Notes: a model not told the origin generated them from the sequence alone. Counted from the stretch's first letter, positions 1 through 11,346 are shown. The stretch is DNA of 64,000 bases from Clusia tigrina (GCA_920105625.2 CAKKTE020000077.1:2399723-2463722); one strand, 5' to 3'. Translations and numbers: made by a program.

Positions 1-347
1 TAACAATGACAAAATACCATTTTGATTTTAACATACTATAAAAAAAGGATAAAATGAATTCGAACAAAGACGCGTTATCAAAAATACAATTAAACTCCAG
101 CATACTCAAGAATATGATACCAATGAATATTGATGAAAATCGCTAATAATTACAAGGGGCATGTCTAAAGCGTAAAAGTTAAGAGAGGAAATAGAGAACT
201 GTATATCTCGGCAGAAGTCTGATCAACTTCAAATTTGGGATTGCACATCTATAAATGACGTCAAATATAAGAGGAAATAAAAGAATTAATAATGGCAAAT
301 GAAAGAAAAGAAAGTGCACAAGAAAAATTGGGTATAAAGAAATCCAC

Positions 348-602
348 GTGGGATGTAGTGATAATTCGGCGAATCAAGATTCGAACCAGAAGAAGCTATC
401 ATCAAATATAAATAAAAGATACAGTGATAAATCAGCGAAACAAGATTCGATACTGAAGAAACTGATATCAAGAAGGAATAATGAAGATATAAAGCATGCA
501 GGAATCAATGATAAATCAGCGAGACTAGACTCGATTCTGAGGAAATTGATATCCAAAACGAAGAAAGAAAAGATAATGAATAAGCTAAATTCATATATAT
601 AG
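348..602 (+). pseudogene. pol linker segment with three peptide repeats
   Basis: This 84-residue open stretch holds three imperfect copies of a motif of the type D-K-S-A-x-x-D-S-I-L-x-K-L-I-S, at about residues 3, 28 and 56. It lies upstream of integrase remnants in the same orientation, so it is probably the low-complexity region between RNase H and integrase of the mdg1-like polyprotein. No known domain is visible, and it may equally be a decayed internal repeat. The flanks (1-347 and 603-690) are AT-rich and hold no clear domain. Confidence 0.35.
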
Positions 603-689
603 CAAACAATGATGAAATATTTAAAATATGTGCCAAAGAAGAATTTAAAGAAATGAATCCGCAAATAAAAATAATGAATGAAAATCCTC

Positions 690-806
690 AAATAAAAAAA
701 ATTATGACATATGCCGCCCCAGAAAGAGAATTTAAATGAATATAAACTGATAGATGAGTATCATAATGCACCACATGGAGGTCATTTAACAATTAGAAAA
801 ATCCTG

Positions 807-842
<36 letters not shown>

Positions 843-1425
843 AAAAATAAGTAAATAAATTAAAACAGATATATATATTTAAAAATATGAATAAAGTGGT
901 AAAAGAATTGATTACGAACTATGACCTATGTGTACGACACAAACAAACAACACACACAAAAGAACCACTTACAATAACAGACACCCCTAATAACAGCTTT
1001 GAAGTAATATTCATCGACTCCGTGGGACCACTTAAAATTTTAAATGAAAACTGACCATGCAGTGCGAGCTGACAAAATTTGTAATCGCACACCAAATGAT
1101 AACAAAAGATGCACACACAACAGCCAAGACAGTCGTTGAACAATTCGTTCTAAAATACGGATACTTTAAAATACTTAAATCTGACAACGGGACAGAATTT
1201 ACAAACGAGCTAATGGCAAACATATGTGCACTGCTGAAAATACAACAAAAATTTTCGACAACGTACCAGCACGAAACAATAGGTTCATTAGAACGCAACC
1301 ACAGAGATTTGAACGAATTCCTACTGACATCGACAAACAACGACGAATGGGATAAATGGATTCCTTACTTCACTTTCACTTACAACTATATAATTGAAAA
1401 CCATAAGGTAACCAAAATAATGTAA
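690..1425 (+). pseudogene. Ty3-type integrase, broken
   Basis: Integrase joins retrotransposon cDNA to the chromosome. The N-terminal zinc-finger region is visible near 730-800 (a tyrosine-histidine pair, then a glycine-glycine-histidine). The catalytic core is visible at 1057-1425, with the second acidic motif DNGTEF at 1184-1201 and the glutamate in SLERNHR. The reading frame is broken several times between 800 and 1056, including a 32-base run of A at 809-840 and an early stop near 1051. The first catalytic aspartate is probably in an I-D-S-V-G-P stretch near 1015-1030, in a different frame. It cannot encode a working enzyme. From 1426 to 1682 I see only AT-rich, non-coding DNA. Confidence 0.7.
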
Positions 1426-1693
1426 TTTAAATTTATAAACCATAAAATGTAATTTAAACAATAAGATTTATAATTAAAACTATCACAATACATAAGCAAA
1501 ACAATGTAATTAATAATCATAAAAATATGTAAACTGCATAATTTGTAATTTTAAAACGCTACTATGTAACATTAATAATAAGAAACAATTAATATGTAAA
1601 TCATCTAACATAAGACAATTGTAATACAACGCAAACCATATTTCCAGAAAAATTATTTGCTAACACCCCTAATTTTTCTCTTAAGGGTGAGGG

Positions 1694-2380
1694 TGTAGTG
1701 TACCATACAAGTGTACACTGACGACCACACATCGTCATAAGCACAGCAGCAAGTCGCATATGCAAACAAACTGACAATAGCGCAGCGTGCGCAATTGCAC
1801 TCAATGTCCAAATACGCTAGACCAGCGTTTTGGGGGTGAAATAACACACGCTGCATATATTGCAGCGCATGCATGTTAGACAGTGCAGTGACTTTTAGCC
1901 CTGTACTTGCACTCAAAATAATTAACATAAACAAAGACGATGATTCGTCAATGAATAATATCGGTAATCCGATACTTGAGACAAATTTCGGGAATATGAT
2001 TTGTAACTAGTGTAAATAAGATAGATACATTTTATATTAGTTAGAATAAGAAAACAATAAGAATTGAATAATATAAAAAGGCCAGCGAGCCACCAAATAA
2101 ACCAGAATTAATCTGAACCTCTAAAACTGCAATCCTGCATTAGAATTCTTATTTCTTCTCTCGTGCTCTGGACTAGGCATAGTCACAGAACAGCACAAAC
2201 AAGTAGCTTGGCCAACGGCACACTCTGCCGGTCAAAAACTCTGCTGAGGGCGACATTCCGCTTTGCACTAGGTTCATATATACATATAATTGCATTCATA
2301 CGTTGTGTGAAATCTGCAATCGATGCGTAAGCCGCTCTTGCAAGGCCAACACAGTTGATGTTCAATCAACTCTTACTACA
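1694..2380 (+). repeat. LTR of the mdg1/412-like element
   Basis: This 687-bp LTR begins TGTAGT and ends ACTACA, a perfect 6-bp terminal inversion. A purine-rich tract lies directly upstream, as expected for a 3' LTR. It contains a TATA box at 2072-2078 and an AATAAA signal at 2096-2101, the normal promoter and poly(A) arrangement of an LTR. No second copy lies in the window. Confidence 0.8.
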
Positions 2381-3385
2381 CATCGTAGATTACCCCTACA
2401 CTATGAACTGGCCGAGGTTCGAACAGAAAAGGCGGAGAACGGTTTAAAAGTGGTCATTAAGATTCCAGTGCCATTATTGGAGTTATTTACGATGCACAAG
2501 GTATACCCTATACCCAAATGACTAAACCCAGATTGGTGCGTGTTGCCAAAGACGAGATACGACTATATAGCCGCAAGCCAGGAGCAAGAGCATTATATCA
2601 GCCTGTCAATAGAGGACGAGGGAAAATGCCGGGAAGTGGGCACAACAAAACGATTATGCTACCATCCTGGGAAAGTAATAACCCGAGCAAGCGAATACTG
2701 CGAAATAGAAGTCTTGAAGCATGAACGGGATCAGTGCGATCACATAGCCATTCCAGCCACGGGAAGATTTCTGATAGCTACCAGAACCATAAACAGATGG
2801 CTCTACCATTTTGACGACCAGGTGACTTTCACGGCGGTGTGCTCAGACGGGACCACATGTTTGGAATTGGTAGACACCGGTTTTAGGACCATCGAAGCTG
2901 TTTGCAGAATAATTGGTAAAGGAGTAATGTTAGTCAATAAAAGTCAAGTAGAGTCACGGTACAAATTCTCAATGTCCGTCATGGGAACAAACCGTTTAAA
3001 GACAAAACAGGAGCTGCTGGGAAATCACAAACGAAATGATTCTAGCCATACTCTCACAACACCGAACACAGTCTCACTCATGCATTTCCAGGACCTACGA
3101 AGAACCCTAACAACGAATAGCAGAGCGATCAGCGACTTGGCAAAGGAGGCCGAAGATGTTGAAAGGGTATCACACCTAGCCAATTCCTGCGAGATAGTGC
3201 ACACCTGGATAAAGGTAGGGGTAGCCGGTATAGCCGGGCTCATCCTAGTAATAATGCTGGTGATGACTCTCATTTCAAAAAAATGGTGCACAATAGTAAC
3301 AGCTCTTCAAAGACTCGAATCAATCACACCAGCGGCGCAGCACAATAACCATACCGTCAACGACAGCCGTCAACCGGATCAGTAG
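2381..3385 (+). pseudogene. gypsy-like env, C-terminal part, broken
   Basis: This is the remnant of a membrane-fusion glycoprotein of the kind carried by env-bearing Ty3 elements, related to baculovirus F-type proteins. The reading frame enters directly from the LTR at 2380, has one in-frame TGA at 2519-2521, then stays open for 281 codons. Many spaced cysteines lie in the first half. A membrane-spanning stretch of about 23 residues (3206-3274) is followed by a short charged tail, as in the family. The 5' half, with any signal peptide and cleavage site, is absent and probably lies left of the mdg1-like insertion. The 3' LTR of the same element is at 3831. Env-like is a family-level reading. 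Confidence 0.6.
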
Positions 3386-3830
3386 GTAACAGAAGTATAA
3401 CATAAGATTTTAGATATAAAATATCATTGTATAATATAGGGTACTAGTATCGCTAGTAGTTTGAGATTGTTTTTACGCCAGTGAGAAAAGAGTCAATAAA
3501 AGACCAAATGTAAAAAAGAGGAATATAAAAAAAGAGAAAATTAGAGCTAAAAGAACAAAACAAAATAAAAAAAGAAACTATAAAAGAAGTTAAAAAAAAA
3601 CTATATAGAAAGAAAATATATAAAAAAAAGAACACAAAAGTAAAAGAAAAGAATAGAATAATAGAACCCAAGTAAGGCGATTTTTAAGAAAAAAAAAGAA
3701 AAACTATACATATATATGTACTATAGGTTTAAGAAAATGCACAGATTGTTTAAGTGCAGAAATGAGAAAAATATTGTAAAGACTCATTAGAAGTTAGTTG
3801 CACTAACTTCTTTTAGAAAAAGGGGAGGGA
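3386..3830 (+). other. env-to-LTR non-coding stretch with polypurine tract
   Basis: This is A-rich DNA with no coding signal. It ends in the purine run aaaaaggggaggga (3817-3830), directly before the LTR, which is the expected primer for plus-strand DNA synthesis. Confidence 0.6.
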
Positions 3831-4345
3831 TGTTGTGAGTTAGATCCAAGCTACCTACGAGTAGTTGACTCACAGCATCGACTCCTAATAGATACCACAT
3901 TCTATTAGATTAGCATGTGCTAAAAATTATTTAAGAATAAAACATAATTTTAGGGTCTATGTATTTTAAGCTAATATGATCTGTGTAATATTTATTATGT
4001 AAACTTTTAGGGTGTTACAGTTCCGCAGTCGAGTCGACGAAGGGCATTGTAATGCACCGTCGACACTTTTACAGTAGATCAGTTGGCTTGACCAACTGAC
4101 AACAATTAGCAGGTGCGGAACTGGAACACCAGAAAGGTCAGTTCACAGACTGAGATGACTGTGAAGAAATAGTATATAAGAATTAGTATTTGTAAGAATA
4201 AAGTTTCTTGTGAGTTTATCTTTGAATATAAAAAGTGGTCTGGTTTTTTATTTAAATAGAGTGATTTAGGGTTTTGAGGAACACGCGCGCCCAGGACACG
4301 TAGCGGAAAGGATGCTCCAGAGGACAACAAACACGGACCCCAACA
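3831..4345 (+). repeat. 3' LTR of the gypsy-like env element (family A)
   Basis: This 515-bp LTR begins TGTTG and ends CAACA. It is clearly related over its whole length to the LTR at 15474-15945 (shared blocks include the region around the TCGACGAAGGGCATTGTAAT motif and the ACACCAGAAAGGTCAG motif). It has a TATA-like box near 4170 and AATAAA near 4198. It ends inside Jockey-like ORF1 sequence, so the gypsy-like element was inserted there. Confidence 0.8.
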
Positions 4346-4346
4346 A

Positions 4347-5137
4347 TATGAAGAATGTACCAAAACAGTACCGAACCAAAATCGCTTTGCCTTGCTTGCC
4401 GATAATGTAGCAGATCCAGACCAAAAAAATTAAGGTACAAAAATACTTAAAGAAGTCAAACCTCCCCCAATTTATCTGCGCGAACGCAGCTCTAATATGC
4501 TGGTCTCTAGACTATCTGGCTTGATAAGGCAAAAGAACTTCCATATAGTTGCAAGGGTGACATACACGAAACAAAAATTCAGATCTATACTGACAAAAAT
4601 TATCGCTTGGCAATCAACTACCTTGACAGTAGTAAAAAAAACTATTATACGTATCAACTGAAAAGCAGTAAAGGTTTGATTGTCGTATTAAAAGGAATAG
4701 AATCAGATGTCGACCAATCTGAGATAAAAGAAGCACTGATCGAAGCCGGTTTCAACCCAAAATCCATATTTAACATAAAAAATAAGAATAATATCCCACA
4801 ACCAATGTTCCTAGTGGAGCTTGAACCAGAATCAAGAAAGCTGCAAAAAACGAAGTCCATCCAATCTATAATATGCGATACCTTATGCACCGTCGAATTT
4901 CAGTTGAAGAACGCCACACACGCAATGGCCCTGTACAATGTACAAACTGCCAGGAGTTTGGTCAAATCAAATCATATTGCACCCTACGCCCCATTTGCGT
5001 TGGCTGTGGTGCCGTCCACCCATCCTCTTCCTGTACGGTCGATAAAAAAAATGAAAATGTTCTTACTAAAAAATGCAATAATTGCGGCGGAAGTCATACA
5101 GCAAACTATAGAGGTTGCCCAGTGTATGCTTAGCTGA
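4347..5137 (+). pseudogene. Jockey-like ORF1 (gag-like RNA-binding protein), frameshifted
   Basis: ORF1 proteins of this clade coat the element RNA and bring it to the nucleus. Translation starts as a fragment right at the LTR boundary, passes a frameshift near 4600, runs open from 4607 to about 4870, then shifts frame again to 4873-5133. The second part carries three cysteine-rich knuckles: C-x2-C-x4-G near 4940-4985, C-x2-C-x4-H-x4-C near 5000-5035 and C-x2-C-x4-H-x4-C near 5080-5120. The segment before them matches the region that usually precedes the knuckles in Jockey-clade ORF1. At least two frameshifts disable it. Confidence 0.75.
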
Positions 5138-5435
5138 AAAATAAAATGCGCCAACAGTAGGATAGAGGTCGACATGAAGCTACTTACGTAGCGCCTCTAT
5201 ACCAAATCCCGACTACGTTCAACGACAAACATGCTCCACCTGTCATGAGTTACTCTGATGCACTGAAATCAAACATAGGTGAAAATTCAAATACCAATAA
5301 ACAATCGTAAAATCTAGAGGCAGTGCTCTTAACCTTAACGCAATGTATGACACAGTTCATGTCCTCAATGCAATCAATGATGTAAGAACTAATAAATAAT
5401 CAAAATTAACTTTTGAAATCCATACTTGCAAACAA

Positions 5436-6345
5436 ATGAATTCTCTAAAAGTTTGTCATTGGAACGCGAACGGTATTAGCCAGCACCAACTTGAAGTGCA
5501 AAATTTCCATATTAACAGCAAAATAGACATATTACTCATTTCTGAAACTCATCTTACTCTGAATCACAATTTAAAATAAAAGGTTATAAGTTCTACAAAA
5601 CGTTGCATCCGGATGGGAAAGCTCGAGGTGGGACAGGCATACTCATAAAAGACCGCATAAAACACCACTCACTAAAAAACTACGACAAGGAATATCTCCA
5701 AGCGACCTCCATCTGCCTGCAATGTTGGGACGCCAACATAACGGTATCATCTGTTTATTGCCCACCTAGACACACTGTCACAACAGCTCAGTTTGAAATT
5801 TTTTTGAAGTCGTTGGGAGAAAAATTTATAGCAGCCGGTGATTACAACGCTAAACATACGCATTGGGGTTCACGCCTTATAAATCCCAAGGGTAAACAGT
5901 TATACTACGCCTTGACGAATCGGCGTAACAAAATTGACTATGTGTCTTCTGGTAAACCCACTTACTGGCCTTCGGATCAACGGAAGATCCCGGACTTACT
6001 AGATTTTGCAATAACGAAAGGACTCCACCAAAAACTTCTGTCTACGGAATCATGCTTTGAGCTGAGTTCAGATCATTCCCCAGTTATAATGCACATAAGG
6101 AAATACCCAGAAGACAGAAACCAACCTTTTCGATTAGTAACAGGTAAAACAAATTGGTTAAAATACCGTAAATATATTTGCAGTCACTTTCTTGATAAAT
6201 GTAGTCTTAAAAGTCCGGATGAATTAGATTCCGCAGTACAATCATTCAACTGCACACTAATATCAGCAGCAAACCACGCTACACCCCCAAATGGCCACCC
6301 CCATAATCCCACGAAAATCAATATGCTCAACATCATTCGAAATTG
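5436..6345 (+). pseudogene. Jockey-like endonuclease (ORF2 N-terminus)
   Basis: This is an apurinic-type endonuclease that nicks target DNA. The ATG at 5436 opens with the clade's usual HWNANGI start, followed by ISETHL. A frameshift or stop at about 5580 separates this from the long open stretch 5603-6346. That stretch has GDYNAKHTHWGS (catalytic asparagine and tryptophan region) and SDHSP near 6070, the conserved catalytic SDH. Upstream, 5138-5435 is non-coding apart from decayed inter-ORF sequence. Confidence 0.8.
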
Positions 6346-7448
6346 AAAGACTGATAACGGCAAAGAGACGACTCAGACGACTGTGGCAAAAGCACAGGTC
6401 ACCAGCGCTAAAGCAAAAATTCACGACAGCCAAAAACGAACTGCGAAACGCATTGCGCGACGAAACTGAAAGAGGTATACAGGCCTACATCTCGCAACTG
6501 AAACCCCTTGAATCCACAAACTACTCCTTATGGAAGGAAGTCAAAAACACGAATAAACCTACAGAATCGGACTCGCCTATAAGACTTATAGACGGAAGAT
6601 GGGCAAGAAGAAATGAGGAGAAGGGGCAAGCTTTTGCTCAAGATCTTAAAATCGCATTCCAACCAAATCCTCCTAGTAGCAACTTTAAAATACCAACATA
6701 AAACAACCTAATTCCCCAGATGGACCTACGGTTGAGGCCTAAAGAAGTGTGGCATTTTATCTCAACCCATTTAGATAAAAAGAAAGTGGCAGGCCACGAT
6801 CTGATAACCACAAAGATGTTGATGCAGCTACCTCCGCTTGCAGTAAAGCATTTAACAATATTATTTAACACAATTCTTAGACAATGTTACTTTCCTCAAG
6901 TTTGGAAACTGTCCCACGTAACCATGATACCCAAACCTGGCAAAACTCCAAGTCAAGTCTCGTCATACAGACCAATAAGCCTTTTATACGTCGTCTCGAA
7001 ACTATTCGAAAAATTATTGCTATCAAAATTAACCACATTCGAGTATCTGGTACAGAATAAAGTAATACCTAACCACCAGTTTGGCTTTCGAAAAAAGCAT
7101 GGCACTATTGAACAAGGACACCCACTAGTGTCCTAAATCAGAAAGGCGTTCGAGGAGAAACAATACTGCTCTGCAGTGTTCCTCGATGTCGCACAAGCCT
7201 TTGACAAAGTGTGGCACGAGCGCCTCGTCTACAAAATAAGAAAACTTCTGCCTTCAAATATCCATAGTATCCTGGAATTATACTTAAAGGGTAGGCGATT
7301 TCAAGTCAATTGTGAAGATTACCTTTCATCAGAAATGGATATATTGGCTGGAGTACCTCAAGGTACCGTGGTTCATGAAAAACATAAACATTCACCGAAA
7401 TCTAGATGTGCCTCTAATAGGTCAGAGGTATTCAGATGTACCAACTAA
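6291..7448 (+). pseudogene. Jockey-like reverse transcriptase, internally deleted
   Basis: This follows the endonuclease with a frameshift. The blocks P-K-P-G-K, Y-R-P-I-S-L-L and F-G-F-R (6928-7095) are followed by a stop at 7134. The finger and palm segment with FLDVAQAFDKVWH, carrying the first catalytic aspartate, starts near 7179, and GVPQGT is near 7350. The YADD box and thumb are missing: after GVPQGT the sequence jumps to a short C-terminal tail ending near 7480. From 7449 to 7740 lies the non-coding 3' UTR. Confidence 0.8.
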
Positions 7449-7757
7449 AATTATTGTACCACCCCAATATACTAGCTAGGAACTTACTACAAACAAGCCC
7501 ACGACCCGCTTGAAGAGAGCAGACTTATCACCATTGTAAACTATTATTTAATAAGCCATCATTACTAATTTCTATAATTACTTTTATTTTTATTTTTTAT
7601 TGTTTTTCTAAAATAATAAGTGTTCACTAATATCTTCTCCATACAGTGGTAAAGAGCAGTGATACATTGTTGTCTAGTTTTAAGATATATCTACTAATTG
7701 TAAGTCTCCATATGAGTTGTTACAATAAATATGAATTGCTTAAAAAAATAAAAAAAT

Positions 7758-7786
<29 letters not shown>

Positions 7787-7788
<2 letters not shown>

Positions 7789-8209
7789 TTGGTTGAGCCG
7801 CTCCCACGGTTCACTGTACCCGTTGTCAGTCAGCTCCCAATCACCCAACGTGCGCGCTGCCTTATGGGTGAGTGACTTCTTAAAATATGAGAATTTTTAA
7901 GTGGCCGCTATTTGTCCATTACTATGCACCGCAGCGACGAACCTATCGCGAAAACCGTGACACTTTGTCACGATATCGTCAAACTCCCCCCAAGTGTTCT
8001 GGAGGTCATACTGCTGGAACGGCATGGTCAGCAGCACTGATATCGGCTCCTTTGCACTCCGCTCTGCGCTCCTGCTGGGCTCAATTCCTCAATTTTACCC
8101 TTCAGAGCACTCGCTCCGAAGTACCGCCACTCTGCTCGCTCCATCGATCTGTCTAGATCGGCGCTCTCGTACTAATTTCTCAAGGAGCTCATTAAATGCT
8201 CCCACTGTT
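7787..8209 (-). pseudogene. BEL/Pao gag, middle part
   Basis: Read on the minus strand, this gives pieces typical of BEL/Pao gag (the DUF1759-type capsid region). LEQQWEH lies at the transposon junction. A stretch with F-D-D-I-V-T-K and F-R-D-R-F-V-A-A-V-H-S-N follows at about 7905-8000, and A-A-R-T-L-G-D-W-E-L-T-D-N-G-Y-S-E-P-W at about 7795-7860. Stops and frameshifts separate the pieces. The N-terminal part continues at 11124-11247, beyond a DNA transposon. The Jockey-like element cuts it on the other side, so the rest of gag and pol should lie left of the window. Confidence 0.6.
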
Positions 8210-8218
8210 GCTCCAAAC
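8210..8218. repeat. left copy of 9-bp target duplication
   Basis: GCTCCAAAC lies directly outside the left terminal repeat and is repeated exactly at 11124-11132. Removing the transposon and one copy rejoins the BEL gag around a leucine-glutamate-glutamine-tryptophan motif. Confidence 0.85.
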
Positions 8219-11123
8219 AAAGACAATATACTATAAGACGTTACATTGCTCTCTTGAGTGAGAATCAACATATTGAAATTGCTGGCAACCACATTGGAAT
8301 TCAGATCGGCAATTTCACGAAGCAGTCGTCAATATGTATCCATCGGCAGTCACACACATGGCTATTGTTGGTCGCACATTTGTATGAATAATTTAGTGTG
8401 TGTGTTTTTGTGTGTGCTCACAGCAGAAGCGACTAAATTGAAATCAAATTTTTATTTTCTGTTCTGTGTGGCTGGGGTAAAATACACAAGAATGAATTTT
8501 CTGTATGGCAAAGGTTTCTTATTCGGAAAGTGGGGCTGAAAACAAAGCATTTGTGGTTTTGCGTATAAGAAAGATTTGCCATGTCATAACGAAGCATAAT
8601 GCGTGCATATTAGAACACTTGACAATATAAAATAAATATGCATCTTTATGGATATTTTATAAAGATCGATCGTGCAAGTGGTAAAGCGTTGGTCTATCAA
8701 TTTTATGATGCCGGGTTCAAGTCCGCTGAGAAATGTATTTATTTTTATATATTTTTAATTGTTCATCCTTTTTTTGAAAGCAAACTAATAATTACTTTTA
8801 TAAAAAATAATAAGAATAGTTTCTATTTTAGCATAAATTATCCAGTATTAAATAATTTTACTGAACCACATTGAATTGCTGCTGCTATAGCAGATCATTA
8901 CAGCAAAGAAATATATCTTCTAAAAATAGTGATAACGGTGATACTTAACTCGCATACATACAATTCATGTGCGCATGAAACTGTGTTAGTTTTGTACGAT
9001 TTCAATATTTTTGTTTTTGTTGGTTTTTTGATACTTGTGCGTAGTTCGTCTGAAGAAGCTCATAAATTTCACAAAATCTCATCCAATGAAACATTCTGTA
9101 CGTCAATGAATATGTGCAATTTTAGGAAGTTTTTGTTTTTCGTATTTTGGATTTTATTCTTATGGAAGAATTTTGCAATGTATTAAAATTTTTCATATTT
9201 CTTTTATATTAATACATTATTTACAAAATAAAGATTAACTTAAATTAATATAATTAAATTAATATCATTATAATATATAAAAAAACATGCAGTTGCATGG
9301 AAGAAATTAGGCAGCAAATAATTAAAAAATAAAACTAAAAAGAAGTCCCAACTATTATTCACGAATGTAGGTCAAGACACATTATTTGATTCAAAGTACA
9401 TATTTTCTATATGTATGCAAGTGGAAACACATCCAAAGACAAGTTCACATGCATAAAGAAGCACGAAGCAGAAAGAAATTTTTGCACAATTTTATTAGTT
9501 TCCATAACTCAAGTCTCCACGTCAAAGCGATTGTGTTACCGGTTGTAGTATTTCGAATGGCGTTTGTGAAAAACATACAAGCGACTTGGGTAAGCCCTGC
9601 AGACATCATCTATACATTTTTAGAGGTAAATGTGAAATGTAATGGGCAAAAAGACGCACCTTATATTAAAATATGTTTTACTAAACATTATTTATCCTAA
9701 TATAAATTTAAAATTTCTTGGATTTTTAAATACATGAAATAATTTTTTATAGATTTTTTATTATAATAATTTTAGATTATGCGTTGGAATAGAATCATGG
9801 TTGAAGTACATTTTTCCATAGGAAATAAATGTTTATATATAGGTTATTGTATTGTATACGGTTTTATTTACAAAACTTTGTAAATCAATGTATAATAAGA
9901 ACATTTAATACTAGATATTGAAGTTCATAAAATTTACTTCAAACATGAACAGCATATACTATATAAATGCGGAGAATCAGTGTTTATAGATATGTATGCA
10001 CATATTCATGTACGTACGAGTGGTTTAATTTGTAATAGAGTGTGGTAATAGTATTTTAAGCTGATCTGATAAAGTAAAAAAAAATCGTTTAAAATCCTGA
10101 TTTTGTTGAATGTACCCTTAATCTATAAATTATTTAGATACATTTTCTAATGGAATGGGCAATAGACGCACATATGAATATTAAAATATTAACACTAATT
10201 TTAGTAAAATTGGTTTTTTGTGCATAATTATTCTTTCTTCGGATAGACTCAAAAAATGTTTGATCACATGCTGCTAAAGCGAAAATATGAAATATAAGAT
10301 CGAAAGAGTAAATTGTGCTGATATTTGTCCATACTGAAAATATTGACATATCCAAAACTTCATGACAAATTGAATTCTAATTCTGCTTCACTTTATATTT
10401 AAAGAAGCCACACCGCACATCATACAACAAAAACTCCAATCCAGACAAAAAGGCGCTTTATTTTCATTTCATTTCATTCTTTTTATGGCACAATTCGCTA
10501 CCTGACAAATGATCAGAAGACAAATATGTGCATACATACATACATATGTACATTGATCTGTATGTATGGATATGCATATATGTAAGTTAATCACATTGGT
10601 GTTATTAAAGATAAAAAAATATTTTTTATTGGTGCTATGCACCTTCTGGTGCAGCCATGAAGTTTTGCTGTGCAATTCGATGGTGGCTTTTTTGGGGATA
10701 AAACAATAAATTAAATATGTAAATACATATTATTATTTATTAATTTTATACACCAATTTTTTCTTTTTTTTTTACTAATTTACAATATAAATTTTAAAAA
10801 TATTCCCATAATTAGTTATAATGCCTCGTCTTCGATTGCTATGATTGAAATTCGTTTTCATTCCAATTCCAACAAATAAATAAATAGCATTTTTGCATTC
10901 ATATCCATCCACACATATGCATGCCGTAAACATGAAAGCAAGCATACAAACATTCGCACATGGAGTAAACACACACGCTCATATAGAACGCAAACAACAG
11001 AATGTGTTTCGACATGTTTTGCCTTTGCACACTTCGGGTTTTGGTCCAATAGGCAGCCACGGTTTTTTAACTCATTTCGCTGAGTGAAGAGAGCAATGTA
11101 ACGTCTTATAGTATATTGTCTTT
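8219..11123. mobile_element. 2.9 kb DNA transposon, long TIRs, 9-bp target duplication
   Basis: The two ends (8219-8255 and 11087-11123) are perfect 37-bp inverted repeats starting AAAGACAATATACTATAAG. They are flanked by the identical 9-mer GCTCCAAAC. A 9-bp duplication with long TIRs recalls Mutator-like or foldback-type elements, but I recognise no transposase, so the superfamily is open. The interior is AT-rich. Its longest open stretches (8258-8539, 8638-8874, 8929-9186, 9386-9700) show no known domain, so it is probably a non-autonomous copy. The outer edge of the left palindrome arm (9930) falls inside it, and a partial copy (36028-37224) ends the right arm. Confidence 0.75.
8664..8731 (+). 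other. tRNA-like sequence with A- and B-box motifs
   Basis: GTGCAAGTGG (8672-8681) resembles an A box, and GGTTCAAGTCC (8714-8724) matches the B-box consensus at tRNA spacing. The T stem has a mismatch, the anticodon stem is weak and no acceptor stem is evident, so this is at best a decayed tRNA or the head of a tRNA-derived SINE inside the DNA transposon. Confidence 0.25.
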
Positions 11124-11247
11124 GCTCCAAACGAGCCAACCGCACCTTGGCTTCATCAAGCCCTAGTCGCCCAAACTCGTCAGCTTTGACGTCCTCTGCT
11201 GCTCTTCGGATGGCGTTGTAGGCCGACTGGTGTTGCTTGTAGCTCAT
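11124..11247 (-). pseudogene. BEL/Pao gag N-terminus (left arm)
   Basis: The minus-strand ATG at 11247 opens a 40-codon stretch (MSYKQHQSAY...) ending in ARLEQ at the transposon junction. It rejoins the gag part at 8209 when the transposon and one target duplication are removed. The pattern of alternating arginine and leucine before a leucine-glutamate pair is usual for the coiled N-terminus of BEL/Pao gag. The same segment is at 35904-36027 in the right arm. Confidence 0.55.
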
Positions 11248-11346
11248 CTTGTCGTTGCTCTGTTGGTTGTTGAAAAGAAGAAACATCAATTAATTTTAAA
11301 AGAAGAAATAACTGTTTCCTCCTTGTTCCTTGTGCAGACGTGCCAA

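Larger units (their letters stand above)
1..2380 (+). mobile_element. 3' part of an mdg1/412-like Ty3 LTR retrotransposon
   Basis: The end of a pol gene (linker and integrase) is followed by AT-rich DNA, a polypurine tract at 1683-1693 and an LTR at 1694-2380. The 5' part lies off the left edge. The LTR terminus TGTAGT/ACTACA and the order integrase, polypurine tract, LTR without an env gene fit the mdg1/412 lineage. The element abuts env-like coding sequence at 2381, so it appears to be inserted in another element's env. The 4 bases after the LTR (catc) are the predicted target duplication. The lineage is inferred; the LTR boundary is seen directly. Confidence 0.75.
4346..7786 (+). mobile_element. 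Jockey-like non-LTR retrotransposon, defective
   Basis: ORF1 with zinc knuckles, then endonuclease and reverse transcriptase remnants, end in a poly(A)-rich tail (7741-7774) and a short (ta)n. Its 5' end is cut off by the gypsy-like LTR at 4345. The RT is internally deleted: conserved RT block sequence stops at about 7365 and jumps straight to what looks like the extreme 3' end of ORF2. The element sits in a BEL/Pao gag that resumes at 7787 on the opposite strand. Confidence 0.8.

Noticed and set aside
8213..8256. Short homology between 8219-8255 and 36028-36064 as a second BEL gag copy
   Set aside because: The shared 37 bp are the terminal repeats of one DNA transposon. The true gag sequence is only on the outer side of each end.
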